Shown: in pieces, positions 55,220 to 64,000 of the stretch
Layout of the letters: every line of letters begins with the position of its first letter
Position numbering within the stretch: position 1 is the first letter of the stretch
Source of the DNA: Ctena decussata
Taxonomy: Eukaryota; Mollusca; Bivalvia; Lucinida; Lucinidae
NCBI GenBank assembly: GCA_963989385.1
Contig: OZ022499.1
Location: 50,519,757-50,583,756, forward strand
Direction: 5' to 3'
Length of the DNA stretch: 64,000 nt
Notes under the pieces: generated by a model
What the model was told of the DNA's origin: nothing
What the model saw: the letters and a program-made list of their open reading frames with translations, nothing else
Database searches by the model: none
Made by a program: the position numbers and the translations under genes

Positions 55220-55959
55220 ATGTTCACACCTTTAGCAGGGAAGACAAAGTCCCAAATATTTCATAACAAGCAGAGACGCTTGCATAAACCGTTCTAAAAT
55301 AGTCGTTTCCACCTAAATGCAGAGCTTCATCTGAGATCAACATATACTCGCCAAAATAAGTTCTGCCTCAATTTTAATTGTGATAGTGACAATTTCAGAA
55401 ATATTATTTTCGAAGTATTTTGCTTTCAATTGATTGCCCAAACATGTGTCCATGGAAAAGTTTTAACGTTTTAATTTCCTGCTTGCATGTAGAAAGTTAC
55501 CATGCATAACCAGTATACAATAGAAACTGAGACTAGGCTTTTACTGCGCAGGCGCAGTACCCTTTTATTTGTCTCGTTTCATTTACAAGAACCCATACAA
55601 TTCAGAAACATCTAAATCAAAACTGAACAAACTTTCAAATGGCTAAGACTGCATCTTAGAATATAAAAGACCGTAAATTACCTCCCTTTGAATCGAAACA
55701 ATAGAAAATTTGATTATTGAATTATGGACTTATTAGTCATAAATTTTAGCTCTGCTTTTCTGGACATGAGAATAATTTCCTTCACAACATTCTTAAATAA
55801 GAATGCATCAGTTTATTGCAAAATTGTGACAGGCAAGCAGTTTTGAAATGTCTATGGCAATGCCATTGCAAATTTAGAAAGCCTGGGTTATCTGCCTAAA
55901 TGTTGAAATTCATTAGTGCTAGATTATCGTTTAATCTGTCTTCAATGCCGATTTTCAGT

Positions 55960-56860
55960 GAAGCCTACCATAAAGTCAGAGAAGCAAAAATATAGGTAGA
56001 ATCCAACATGGATGATGGTGTTCAAATGGTCCTATCCATATGTAGGTGTGTGCCAAGTATCATGGCCCTAACCCATACAGGAACTGAGAAATATCACATA
56101 GTCAGTGAAGCGTATCATAAAGTCAAATGAAGCATAAAATATACTCAAATCCATACAAAGATGATGCTGCTGAAATGATCTTGTCCATGTGCAAGTGTGT
56201 GCAAAGTGTGTATCATAACTGTAACCCATATAGGGACTGAGAAATATCATAAAAGTCAGTGAAGCGTAAAAATGTAGGTCACTGTCCCACATGGTTGGTT
56301 ACACTCACATGCCCTCGTCCAGATGCAAGTATGACCAAATATCATGACTCTAACCCTTATAACTACTTTGAAACTGACTTGAACACAAATGTTTAACATA
56401 CATTAACCTAATTTTTTCAAAGTCAGCAGACCATGACTAGTAGGTCAAGGTCATGCATGGTGCATATATTCATGTGATCATGTGCTGATGTAAGTGTGTA
56501 CCAAGTTTCATTACTCTAGCCTTTATACTTGTAAGAAAAAGACCTAAACGCGAATGGTTAACATAAGTTAAACAACATTAACCTTAATTATTTCAAAGTC
56601 AGTAGACCATGACCAGTAGGTCAGGGTCATATATGGTGCATACATTCAGGTGATCATGTTCTGATGTAAGTGTGTACCAAGTTTCATTACTCTAACCCTT
56701 ACACTTTGTGAGAAAAAGACCTAAACACAAATGGTTAACATAGGTTAAACTGCTCAAGGACACGGACGCGAACACGAACCCGAACGCTGATGCATACTCG
56801 GACTACGACACGGGGGGTATAGCATAAGCTCTCCTTTGCTTTGCAAAAGCGCGCTAAAAA
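55960..56860 (+). mobile_element. HINE-like element, ACCAAGTTTCATTACTCTA family
   Basis: Five units of 130-178 bp share AAGTGTGTACCAAGTTTCAT and GACCATGACCAGTAGGTCA. The 3' part has degenerate ACGGACGCGAACACGAACCC, then ACGGGGGGTATAGCATAAGC and the hairpin CTTTGCTTTGCAAAAGCGCG. The 5' boundary was not found. 55,220-55,959 is unassigned intron sequence. Confidence 0.65.
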
Positions 56861-56969
56861 TACATTGGAAATATTCAAATACTGCTTTTTATGGTGCTGT
56901 GCAGTGGCAATTGAACACTCAAAACTTCAAACGCTGCATGGGGGAATGGGGAAAGAACACATTACACAC

Positions 56970-57099
56970 CCTGTTCCTAAAGAATGTCCCCACAGAAATA
57001 CTGGTGAATTTCCACTGTGTTCTTTTATCCACTTGTAGGTATCTAAAGAATCAGACACAACACCATCTTCTGAGGGGCTTCCGGAGGAGTCACCATAAC
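56970..57099 (-). CDS. ABHD12-like copy B, nucleophile-elbow exon
   Basis: This 130-bp exon carries YGDSSGSPSEDGVVSDSLDT through to FLWGHSLGTG with the catalytic Ser. The donor is GG|GTGTGT, weaker than GTGAGT in copy A. The acceptor is TTCACACAG. Third-position changes dominate relative to copy A, which suggests purifying selection or allelism. Confidence 0.92.
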
Positions 57100-57264
57100 C
57101 TGTGTGAATATAGGACTGTGTCAATATGACATTTTTTCAAAAGGTTCTGTAAACTTCATCCTGGATTTATTGATAAAAGGCAGTGCCACATGCTGTTATC
57201 AGCCTTGTTTTAACTGAGCACAAATCCATATTTTAACAAGTTAGTTCACATGCTCTTATAAACC

Positions 57265-57797
57265 AGGGCCTGGATGTTCAAAGCATGGTTAGATTTGATT
57301 TGATTTGTTGCCTTACGTATATCCACGGTAAACAGCTATGGTTAAGTCAGGACGGTCAGTTAACCCTAACCACACTATTCCTGGGCAGGCTTAGACCTCC
57401 TATGCGGTTAACCTGTACTAAGTGCACATACTTTAGCCAGTAACTGACAACTGCCCCGCTTGAATCAGCGGAAGAAGAAACGAAAGTATGTGGCCAGACC
57501 GGGTATTGAACCCAGGACCTCTGACTTATGAGTCAGGTGCCCTACTGACTGCGCCATGCGGTCTAGCACAAAGCATGGTTAGCTTAACAAAGTCATTAGC
57601 CAAGAATTTGTTAAGTCTTACAATACTCATGAAATTAATTATGGTAATACTTTTTGCTGCAAAATTGTAAGGAGCTTTTGCACTGCAAAAGCTCACATTT
57701 TTCCATCAAAAAATGGCCGTGTTTTGGTGCATAATACTTTTGAAGTTTTAACGTCTCGTTAACTAACAATGTCATTAGCTTTGAACAACCGGGCCCT
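57265..57797. mobile_element. MITE of GGGCCC family interrupted by a SINE
   Basis: The left end reads AGGGCCTGGATGTTCAAAGC and the right end GCTTTGAACAACCGGGCCCT. The body is split by a SINE at about 57,292-57,567, flanked by the direct repeat CAAAGCATGGTTAG. Removing the SINE and one repeat restores a normal family member. Confidence 0.75.
57292..57567 (-). mobile_element. tRNA-headed SINE with 14-bp target duplication
   Basis: On the minus strand it starts with a tRNA-like head (57,491-57,564). The A box is TGGCGCAGTCAGTAGG, the anticodon-like loop CTCATAA and the B box GGTTCAATACC. A conserved SINE body follows (…AGTATGTGCACTTAGT…) and then a tail of AAATC repeats. The acceptor stem does not pair, so this is not a working tRNA gene. 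Perfect 14-bp repeats CAAAGCATGGTTAG flank it. Body relatives are at 41,455-41,722 (+) and 12,234-12,420 (-, headless). Confidence 0.85.
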
Positions 57798-58394
57798 GGC
57801 CTGCAATTTTGCTTATAAGCACTTACGGGCCATCACAAAATCTGACATCAGCATCAGTTCTGTAATGTCAAAAAAGTTGTTACCATTTGCTAGACCATGA
57901 TTGCATTTTTTAAAGTATTTTTCCATTGTTTTCAAACATTCTTGCACGACAGAATGTGTTTATGCAATAACATGATTTTGTGCTGCATTCACATCTGCTG
58001 AGCCCCTTACAGCTCAAATGTTTACATCTCTGTTAGTTTTCCAGTCCATTTAGTATACTTGCCTTCTAAAACCAATACAATAAGAAACAAGTAACCTTTA
58101 TAACAATTTGATTTTTCACCTTCATGGTGTAATAAAGACAGTGGGTGGAGCCAAATATTTAGCTCCACCCACTATCTTCTACACACCATGAAAATTTCAA
58201 TTATTTGTTGTAATGTAAAAAACATATAATGACTGAATCTGATCTAGCACCAACTTAAAGAACATTCAGATATCTACAACTGGCAATATATAAAACCAGC
58301 CTGTTCCATGCATAGGCCTCCTGAAGATATTATATCTTTATTATCCTCAATGATAGAAATCTCTTTCGGTAATTCTATAATTAGCTAGGTTATA

Positions 58395-58568
58395 CAACAA
58401 GACCTGTCACAGGGCCAGGATAGCTCGCCTGACAGTGCCTTGCCCATCACATAAAAAACTTAACGTAAAACTTTAACATTTTGCTAATGCCAACCCCGCC
58501 GCCAACGCCAACGCCGCCGCCGAGGGTAGTGCCATAGTTCTTCCTGAACTTTGTTCAGGCGAGCTAAA
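58395..58568 (+). mobile_element. Short HINE-like element
   Basis: It starts ACAAGACCTGTCACAGGGCC and ends CCTGAACTTTGTTCAGGCGA…GCTAAAAA, a small hairpin terminus. The centre is GC-rich (GCCGCCAACGCCAACGCCGCC). It has no tandem core. Confidence 0.55.
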
Positions 58569-58787
58569 AAGGTCTTATGTATCTGCAAACAGTGAAGACT
58601 TAAACAGTCTGTTAATCTGTGCAGTGCAGCTACATATCCCAGGGTCCATACAAATTTTGAACCAACAGCTAAGGCTCTGATCAGACCGCATGGATGTGCA
58701 TGCTGAGCTGAGCCTTTGCTGGTGGCATATGTGATAAGCTCGGTATCTGCATGTCTTATTTCAGGAAACTGCAAGTTTATTTTTTAC

Positions 58788-58864
58788 CTCTATAATCTAC
58801 AGCTATCACATGAAAATCCATTTGTGATAATACTTTGTATAGGCCAACCCTATGCCAACCAGCT
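58788..58864 (-). CDS. ABHD12-like copy B, AGWHRVGLYK exon
   Basis: This 77-bp exon matches 46,373-46,449, with silent or conservative changes only. The donor is GAG|GTAAAA. The acceptor is preceded by an 18-T tract on the minus strand (poly-A at 58,867-58,884 on the plus strand), a longer polypyrimidine run than in copy A. A 1.9 kb HINE composite starts 54 bp upstream of it in the intron (58,918-60,825). Confidence 0.88.
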
Positions 58865-58917
58865 CTGAAAAAAAAAAAAAAAAATAATTAACAAGATAAA
58901 ATGTGTCTCAACATGCA

Positions 58918-60825
58918 ACAAGGGCTTCGCAAGCGGCACTTAATACGCCCGTTTCAATTTCCTAAAAGAGTTACAGAATGAGCAAGATTGCAAAAGGATA
59001 GACAGGCAGACAAACAGGGGCAACCACTCTATAATAATTAACTAGAACTGTCAGCGAATCCGACTATACCCCGCTTAATTGCTTAAATCAAATGATGTTA
59101 TTTTCGTAACAAAAAGCATAAAGAGGGAGAGAAATCATTGTTACCATGTATACCAAAAATGAATGGTTGCTGTGAAATCTGTTACAAAAAATTACATTAT
59201 TCAAAGTCAGGAGAGAAAGAAAATTGGAAAAATATAGGGAAGAATAAGCAGGAGAAGACTGATTATCAATCCCACAATACAACAAGTTATCATCAACATG
59301 CATACAAAAATCCCTACCCTGACTTACAGATGCATAGAAATCTTTTGCAAAAAAATGCATTATTCAAAGTACAGAGAGAAAGAAAATCGGACAAATACAG
59401 GGAATAAAAAGAGGAGAAGTCTGGTTCTCAATCCCACAATACAGGAAGTCATCATTAACCTGCATACCAAATATGACTAATCTAGCTTGCATGATTGTGG
59501 AGAAATCTTTGATGAAAAAGTTCATTATTCAAAGTATGGAAAGAAAGAATATTGGACAAATACAGGGAAGAATAAGCAGAAAAAGGCTGGTTCTCAATCC
59601 CACGATACAACAGATCGTCATCAACCTGCATACCAAATATGAGTACTCTAGCTTGCTTGGTTGTGGAGAAATCTTTGACGAAAAATTTTATTATTCAAAG
59701 TATGGAAAGAACGAATATTGGAAAAATACAGGGAAGAATAAGCAGAAAAAGGCTGGTTCTCAATCCAAAGATACAACATATCGTCACCAACCTGCATACC
59801 AAATATGACTACTCTAGCTTGCATGGTTGTGCAGAAATCTTTGACAAAAAATTTCATTATTCAAAGTAGGGAAAGAAAGAAAATCTGACAAATACAGAGA
59901 AGAATAAGCAGGAGAAGGCTGGTTATCGTGGGATCAACATGTCGTCATCAACCTGCATAACAAATATGACTACTCTAGCTTGCGTGGTTGTGGAGAAATC
60001 TTTGACGAAAAATTTCATTATTCAAAGTATGGAAAGAAAGAAAATCGGACAAATACAAAGAAGAATAAGCAGGAGAAGGCTGGTTCTCAATCCCACAATA
60101 CAACATGTATGCCAAATATGACCAGTCTAGCTTGTATGGTTGTGAAGAGATCTTCGATGAAAAATTTGATCAAATGGGGATGGAAGGACAGATGGAAGGA
60201 CGGACAGATGGACGGATGGACGGACAGACAGATGTAAACCAGTATACCCCCCACATTTTCAAAGTGGGGGTATAATGACTGCAACATCATCTAAATATTT
60301 AACACATGATATACTGTTAGTATTCCAAGGTAAAGTTGGACAAGGGAGATAACCTAAATACAAAAATTACACCATTTTTAGTTCTAGTTTTTTCCCTTGA
60401 CAATATATTGTACAAGAAAACACGAAAACTAGCCTTTTAGAACTAATGAAAGGGATTAACTCTAAAACGAAGAAAGGGAAAGCAGCCATTTTTGTACGAC
60501 ACATCGTTAGGACTTCATTCACATTGCTATGAAGTTTTATAAAGATATCCAAAATGGTTATCTAGTTATGGTGCGTACAAGACTTACAGGGAAAAAATTA
60601 ATCAAAGGGGCATAACTTCAAAAGTAAGAAAGGGGGAGCAACCATTCTTGTACGCGACACGTTCCCCCACCCTGATACATATGCCTACCAAATTTCATGA
60701 AGATATCCCGAATGGTTTCTGAGTTATGGCGTGTACAAGAATGTTTACGGACGGACGGAGGGACGGATGGACGGACAGGGCCACGACATAATACGTCCGT
60801 TTTTTTCAAAACGGGCGTATAAAAA
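58918..60825 (+). mobile_element. HINE-like composite, ACGCCCGTTT family, hosting another element
   Basis: This is the same outer family as 29,485-33,010, with identical type of ends (AAGGGCTTCGCAAGCGGC; ACGTCCGTTTTTTTCAAAAC…GGGCGTATAAAAAG) and an ACGG tract at 60,748-60,776. Copy A is empty at about 46,499. An independent second element is nested at 59,043-60,274. Confidence 0.85.
59043..60274 (+). mobile_element. HINE-like element, 165-bp units (nested)
   Basis: The start is TAGAACTGTCAGCGAATCCG…ACTATACCCCGC. There are six units (59,252; 59,416; 59,582; 59,747; 59,914; 60,077), then the mixed ACGG/ATGG tract at 60,178-60,230 and the end CCCCCCACATTTTCAAAGTG…GGGGTATA. Removal rejoins ATAATTA/ATGACTGCAA as in 29,485-33,010. 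Confidence 0.85.
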
Positions 60826-61354
60826 GAGTGCTCAACATATCTGAAAGCAGTCACTACTCAATTCACTCTGTGAATCAACAAAGCCTATCTAAAGCATTCA
60901 TTTGGTGCTTGTATTTGTTTCCCCTTTTCAAACAGCAGGAAAACCATGGAAGTGTACCCATACAGCTTTAAGAAATTACTGTAACTATCCCACTTTTTGA
61001 GTAGATTCTACTATCATGCAATGACATTGTGTCAAAAGATAGCTTGTGGAATGACAAATAGTGAAGACACTGACCAGACTGCATCTTCAGACACAGCCAG
61101 ATCTGGGTTTAACATTTCTGAGCAAGCACCTCTGCTCAAAATCAAGCTCATTATTTCACATTTCATTACTGATCATGGACAGACTCAACTTGCTCAGGTG
61201 TTTTTTGGTGCATTCCTAGTTTGCAAAGAATCTAACTTTTCAGGAAATATCCGTCACAGTAATATTTTTGATTTTTGCTAGAAGATTGAACATATTTTAT
61301 TTCATCTGACTAACCATAGGATTGGACACACCTTATATATAGTGAAGAAACTTA
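60826..61354. other. Copy B intron with old repeat
   Basis: It aligns with 46,500-47,020 of copy A. The plus-strand frame with NSEDTDQTASSDTARSG is part of a dispersed repeat rather than a gene, since copy A has it with frameshifts. Confidence 0.55.
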
Positions 61355-61728
61355 TCGGACAACTGTACTCAAAATTGTCATTTGAGGAGGTAAATCGTCG
61401 GTTTTATGGTTGGAAATTTCGTTTTATGATGGGTCAGCAGAGCCGTCAAACGCAATTTGCGACCATAAAACCGACGATTTTCCTCCCCAAATGACAATTT
61501 TCACTACAGTTATCCCCATTCTAATGCACTTTTTGACATTTGCACTTTTCAAAGAGTATTTTTGCATCCACTGCAAGCCTTGTCAGCAACGTAAAACCAA
61601 ACGTCAGCCGATGAGAAGCGACATTTCTTAAAGGCATCGGGTTTGTGACAGTATATCACAGAATATACTGTCGCTAATTTTTACATTATCCAATCAGGCC
61701 TCGCGTTACATTTGTAAGTGCATTAGAA
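61355..61728. mobile_element. Pair of foldback modules, second copy
   Basis: It has the same order and orientation as 28,605-28,985: CAACTGTACTCAAAATTGTC…GGTTTTATGGT pairs with ACCATAAAACCGACGATT…TACAGTTATCCCC, then TTCTAATGCACTT to AAGTGCATTAGAA. The shared order suggests a single composite element. Confidence 0.65.
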
Positions 61729-61789
61729 TAAGGTTTATCATCTCACCAACATAATTCATAGAGAGGCAGGACCTCGATTTTTAAGTCAT

Positions 61790-61876
61790 ACTCCAAATAC
61801 TGGAGAAGCAGGGGATTGAACCGGCAACCCTTGGACTGGTAGTCTGGCCAATAATCCACTACACTACCACCACTTT
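61790..61876 (-). mobile_element. tRNA-like SINE head, fourth family
   Basis: The minus strand reads GTGGTAGTGTAGTGGATTAT with an anticodon arm around GACTACCAGTC and B box GGTTCAATCCCCTGC. Only the head and a little flank are present. The acceptor stem is not closed, so I treat it as a SINE fragment rather than a tRNA gene. Confidence 0.55.
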
Positions 61877-61947
61877 TGACACAATTTATAACCTGATTAT
61901 GGCACACAACAATGGATGAAGTTATAAACCATGAAATGTTTGTTTAC

Positions 61948-62061
61948 CTTGTCCCTGAGTTTCCATGGAGATACAGTATAACTGGTTTAGTGTCTTTTAA
62001 TAATCTTTCAAATTCATCATCAGCTCTTCCTTTGTCATGTAAACTCTTTGGCAAAATATGC
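61948..62061 (-). CDS. ABHD12-like copy B, oxyanion-strand exon
   Basis: The 114-bp exon has acceptor TTTCAG and donor AAG|GTAAAC. It reads HILPKSLHDKGRADDEFERL then LKDTKPVILYLHGNSGTR. It differs from copy A by Gly for Ala and Val for Ile. The frame, phase and splice sites are intact. The donor here is a better consensus than in copy A (GTTTGA). Confidence 0.9.
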
Positions 62062-62545
62062 CTGAAATACAAAATTTTACTTAAGAAATAAATTTCATTT
62101 TTCAGATGTTCATGGAAGTATGAACACAATGGGTCATGTGCAAAGTAAGTGACACCGAAGGGCGTTCACCTTAACTTTGCAAATGATCCTTTGTGTTCAT
62201 ACTTCTATGATCTTTGGAAAAATGAAATCTGTCTCTTAAAATTACATTGAATTTTGAAATTATTTTGTGCAGCATTTTTGAGTTTTAAGAGCAACATTTG
62301 TAAAATATACGACGAAAAGCTGTCACTAACCAACAGGTAAGCTGCTTACATTAAATGGCCATTACCATGACGTGACGTCAAATAGAAGGTTACCACAGCC
62401 AATGGCATCAATTGTTTACATGTGACGTTGCATATCAACGCTGTTGCGTGACCAAAATTTGCTGAAATAGGTTCATCTAAGGAAAATCAAATGGAATTTA
62501 ATTATATAAGAATAATGCCCAAATAGGTCCCTACTAACATCAACA

Positions 62546-64000
62546 AACAAGAGGGCCATGATGGCCCTGGATCGCTCACCTGAGTATCCTGTGAACCTAA
62601 CCTCAGAGACATCCATATGACCGATAGACAGAGTTTCACAAAGATTTAATGGAAAATGAACCCTTTATTGTGTACCTAAGGTTTTTTTAAGATTTAACCT
62701 AATGACCTAGATTTTGACCCCACATGACCCAGTTTCAAACCTGGTCTAGATTTCTTGGATATGAACATTCTGACAGAGTTATCAAAACTGTGCCCTCTAG
62801 AGTGTACACAATGCTTTTCTGAGGTTTAACCTAGTGACCTACTTTTTGACCCAACATGACCAAGTTGCACCCTTGGTCCAGATTTGTTGAAGACAAACAT
62901 TCTGACAAAGCCCTATGAAGATTAGAACAAAACTGTGTCCTCTAAAGCGTTCACACTGTTTTTCTAAGAACTGACCTAGTGACCTAGTTTTTGACCTGAC
63001 ATGGCCCAGTTCCAAATCTGGTATAGATTTCATGAAAATAAACATTCTGACAAGGTTTCACGTAGATTGGATCATAACTGTGCCTTCTTGAGTGTACACA
63101 AGGTTTTTCTAAGATTTGACCTAGTGACCTAGTTTTTGACCCCACAAGACTCAGATTCAAATTTGGCCTAGATTTTATATAAATAAACATTCTGACAAAG
63201 TTTCATGAAGATTGGATCATAACTGTGCCCTCTAGAGTGTGCACAAGGTTTTTCTAAGATTTGACCCAGTGACCTAGTTTTTGACCCCATATGACCCAGT
63301 TTCAAAGATGGTCTAGATTTCATTTAGATAAACATTCTGACAAAGTTTCATGATGATTGGATCATAACTGTGTCCTCAGTGTCATTCTAAGATGTATTTC
63401 TATTTTTAGCTCTGGCGGCAATTTTGTTCAGCGGAGTGGAACCGTTTAAGCAATTTTTGTTCAGGGCTATGAGTAAAACATTTCTGTGAATTTTTTTTTG
63501 AAATCGAGCTATTGGCTTCAGAGACGATGATGTTTAAAGCTTTTTTCTATTTTTAGCTCTGGTGGCCATATTGTTCCGCGGAGCAGAACGGTTTGAGCAA
63601 TTTTGGTAGAGAGTCTCCTAAGGAACATTTCTGTGAAATTATTTCAAAATCGACCAAGCAGTTTTGGAGGAGAAGTTGTTTAAAGGTTTTTCTATTTTTA
63701 GCTCTGGCGGCCATTTTGTTCAGCGGAGCGGAACCGTTTGAGCAATTTTGGTAGAGGGTCTCCTAAGGAATATTTCTGTGAAATTATTTCGAAATCGGCC
63801 CAGCAGTTTTGGAGGAGAAGTCGTTTAAAGGTTTTTCTATTTTTAGCTCTGGCGGCCATATTGTTCAGCGGAGCAGAACCGTTTGAGCAATTTTGGTAGA
63901 GGGTCTTCTAAGAAACATTTCTGTGAAATTATTTCAAAATCGGCCCAGCAGTTTTGGAGGAGAAGTCGTTTAAAGGTTTTCTATTTTTAGCTCTGGCGGC
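62546..64000 (+). mobile_element. HINE-like element, GAGGGCCATGATGGCCC start, runs off the window
   Basis: It begins ACAAGAGGGCCATGATGGCC…CTGGATCGCTCACCTGAG. Five units of about 145 bp share GACCTAGTGACCTAGTTTTT and CATTCTGACAAAGTTTCATG. From 63,410 a second unit type of about 150 bp takes over, with TTTTTAGCTCTGGCGGCC and GGAGGAGAAGT; at least four copies are present. The 3' end is outside the window. Confidence 0.75.

Larger units (their letters stand above)
51941..62061 (-). other. ABHD12-like gene, copy B (partial locus)
   Basis: Four exons are present on the minus strand: 61,948-62,061; 58,788-58,864; 56,970-57,099; 52,647-52,726. They are near-identical to copy A, keep the frame and retain the GHSLGTG elbow. 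The left end at the gap corresponds to copy A near 29,368, so the exons equivalent to 29,118-29,200 and onward are cut off. The exon encoding RWPPF lies beyond the window, because a HINE fills 62,546-64,000. As in copy A, the microexon after GTG was not found between 52.7 and 57.0 kb. Confidence 0.85.

Noticed and set aside
57491..57564. Functional tRNA gene
   Set aside because: A and B boxes are present, but the acceptor stem does not pair and a SINE body with target duplication follows.
60997..61281. Protein with SEDTDQTASSDT
   Set aside because: It is a repeat-derived frame also present, broken, at 46,690-46,830. There is no domain or splice context.

Overview
This is a eukaryotic, intron-rich, AT-rich window packed with repeats. 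It has no bacterial gene organisation; nearly all long open frames are chance reads through repeats. The only credible coding sequence is a set of short exons with proper splice sites. They belong to an ABHD12-like lysophospholipase (minus strand) and a CNBD2-like cyclic-nucleotide-binding protein (plus strand). The repeat content points to a mollusc, most likely a bivalve (inference): HINE/pearl-type elements with ACGG microsatellites, tRNA-headed SINEs and many foldback MITEs.

Layout. (1) 1-6,836 and 10,944-23,680 are two direct-repeat copies of one block. Each holds the last two coding exons of the CNBD2-like gene; a further upstream exon sits at 9,887-9,931, before the second copy. Copy 2 carries four large insertions and a SINE that copy 1 lacks. 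(2) 23,962-48,873 is ABHD12-like copy A, read right to left. Nine exons keep phase and carry the Ser-Asp-His triad; one microexon and the N-terminal exon(s) were not found. (3) A 200-base N gap lies at 51,741-51,940. (4) 51,941-62,061 is ABHD12-like copy B: four exons on the minus strand, with its C-terminal exons lost at the gap and its N-terminal part beyond the window. The two ABHD12 copies again differ by multi-kilobase insertions with exact empty sites in the partner.

The insertions are mostly one kind of element: a core of 140-190 bp tandem units, an ACGG-type microsatellite, then a short hairpin ending in a run such as GGGGGTATA. I read them as non-autonomous Helentron derivatives (HINEs). 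At least eight core families share this terminus, and several are nested one inside the tandem array of another (7,199-9,683; 29,485-33,010; 34,714-40,132; 58,918-60,825). No transposase, Rep/helicase or reverse transcriptase gene is visible.

The direct duplications with near-identical unique sequence, polymorphic insertions and an N gap fit either recent tandem duplication or two haplotypes of a heterozygous genome placed end to end. For ABHD12 I favour the second, because the two partial copies complement each other around the gap. I saw no new multi-gene system. The strongest unexplained signal is the modular HINE terminus shared by unrelated tandem cores, and its nesting.
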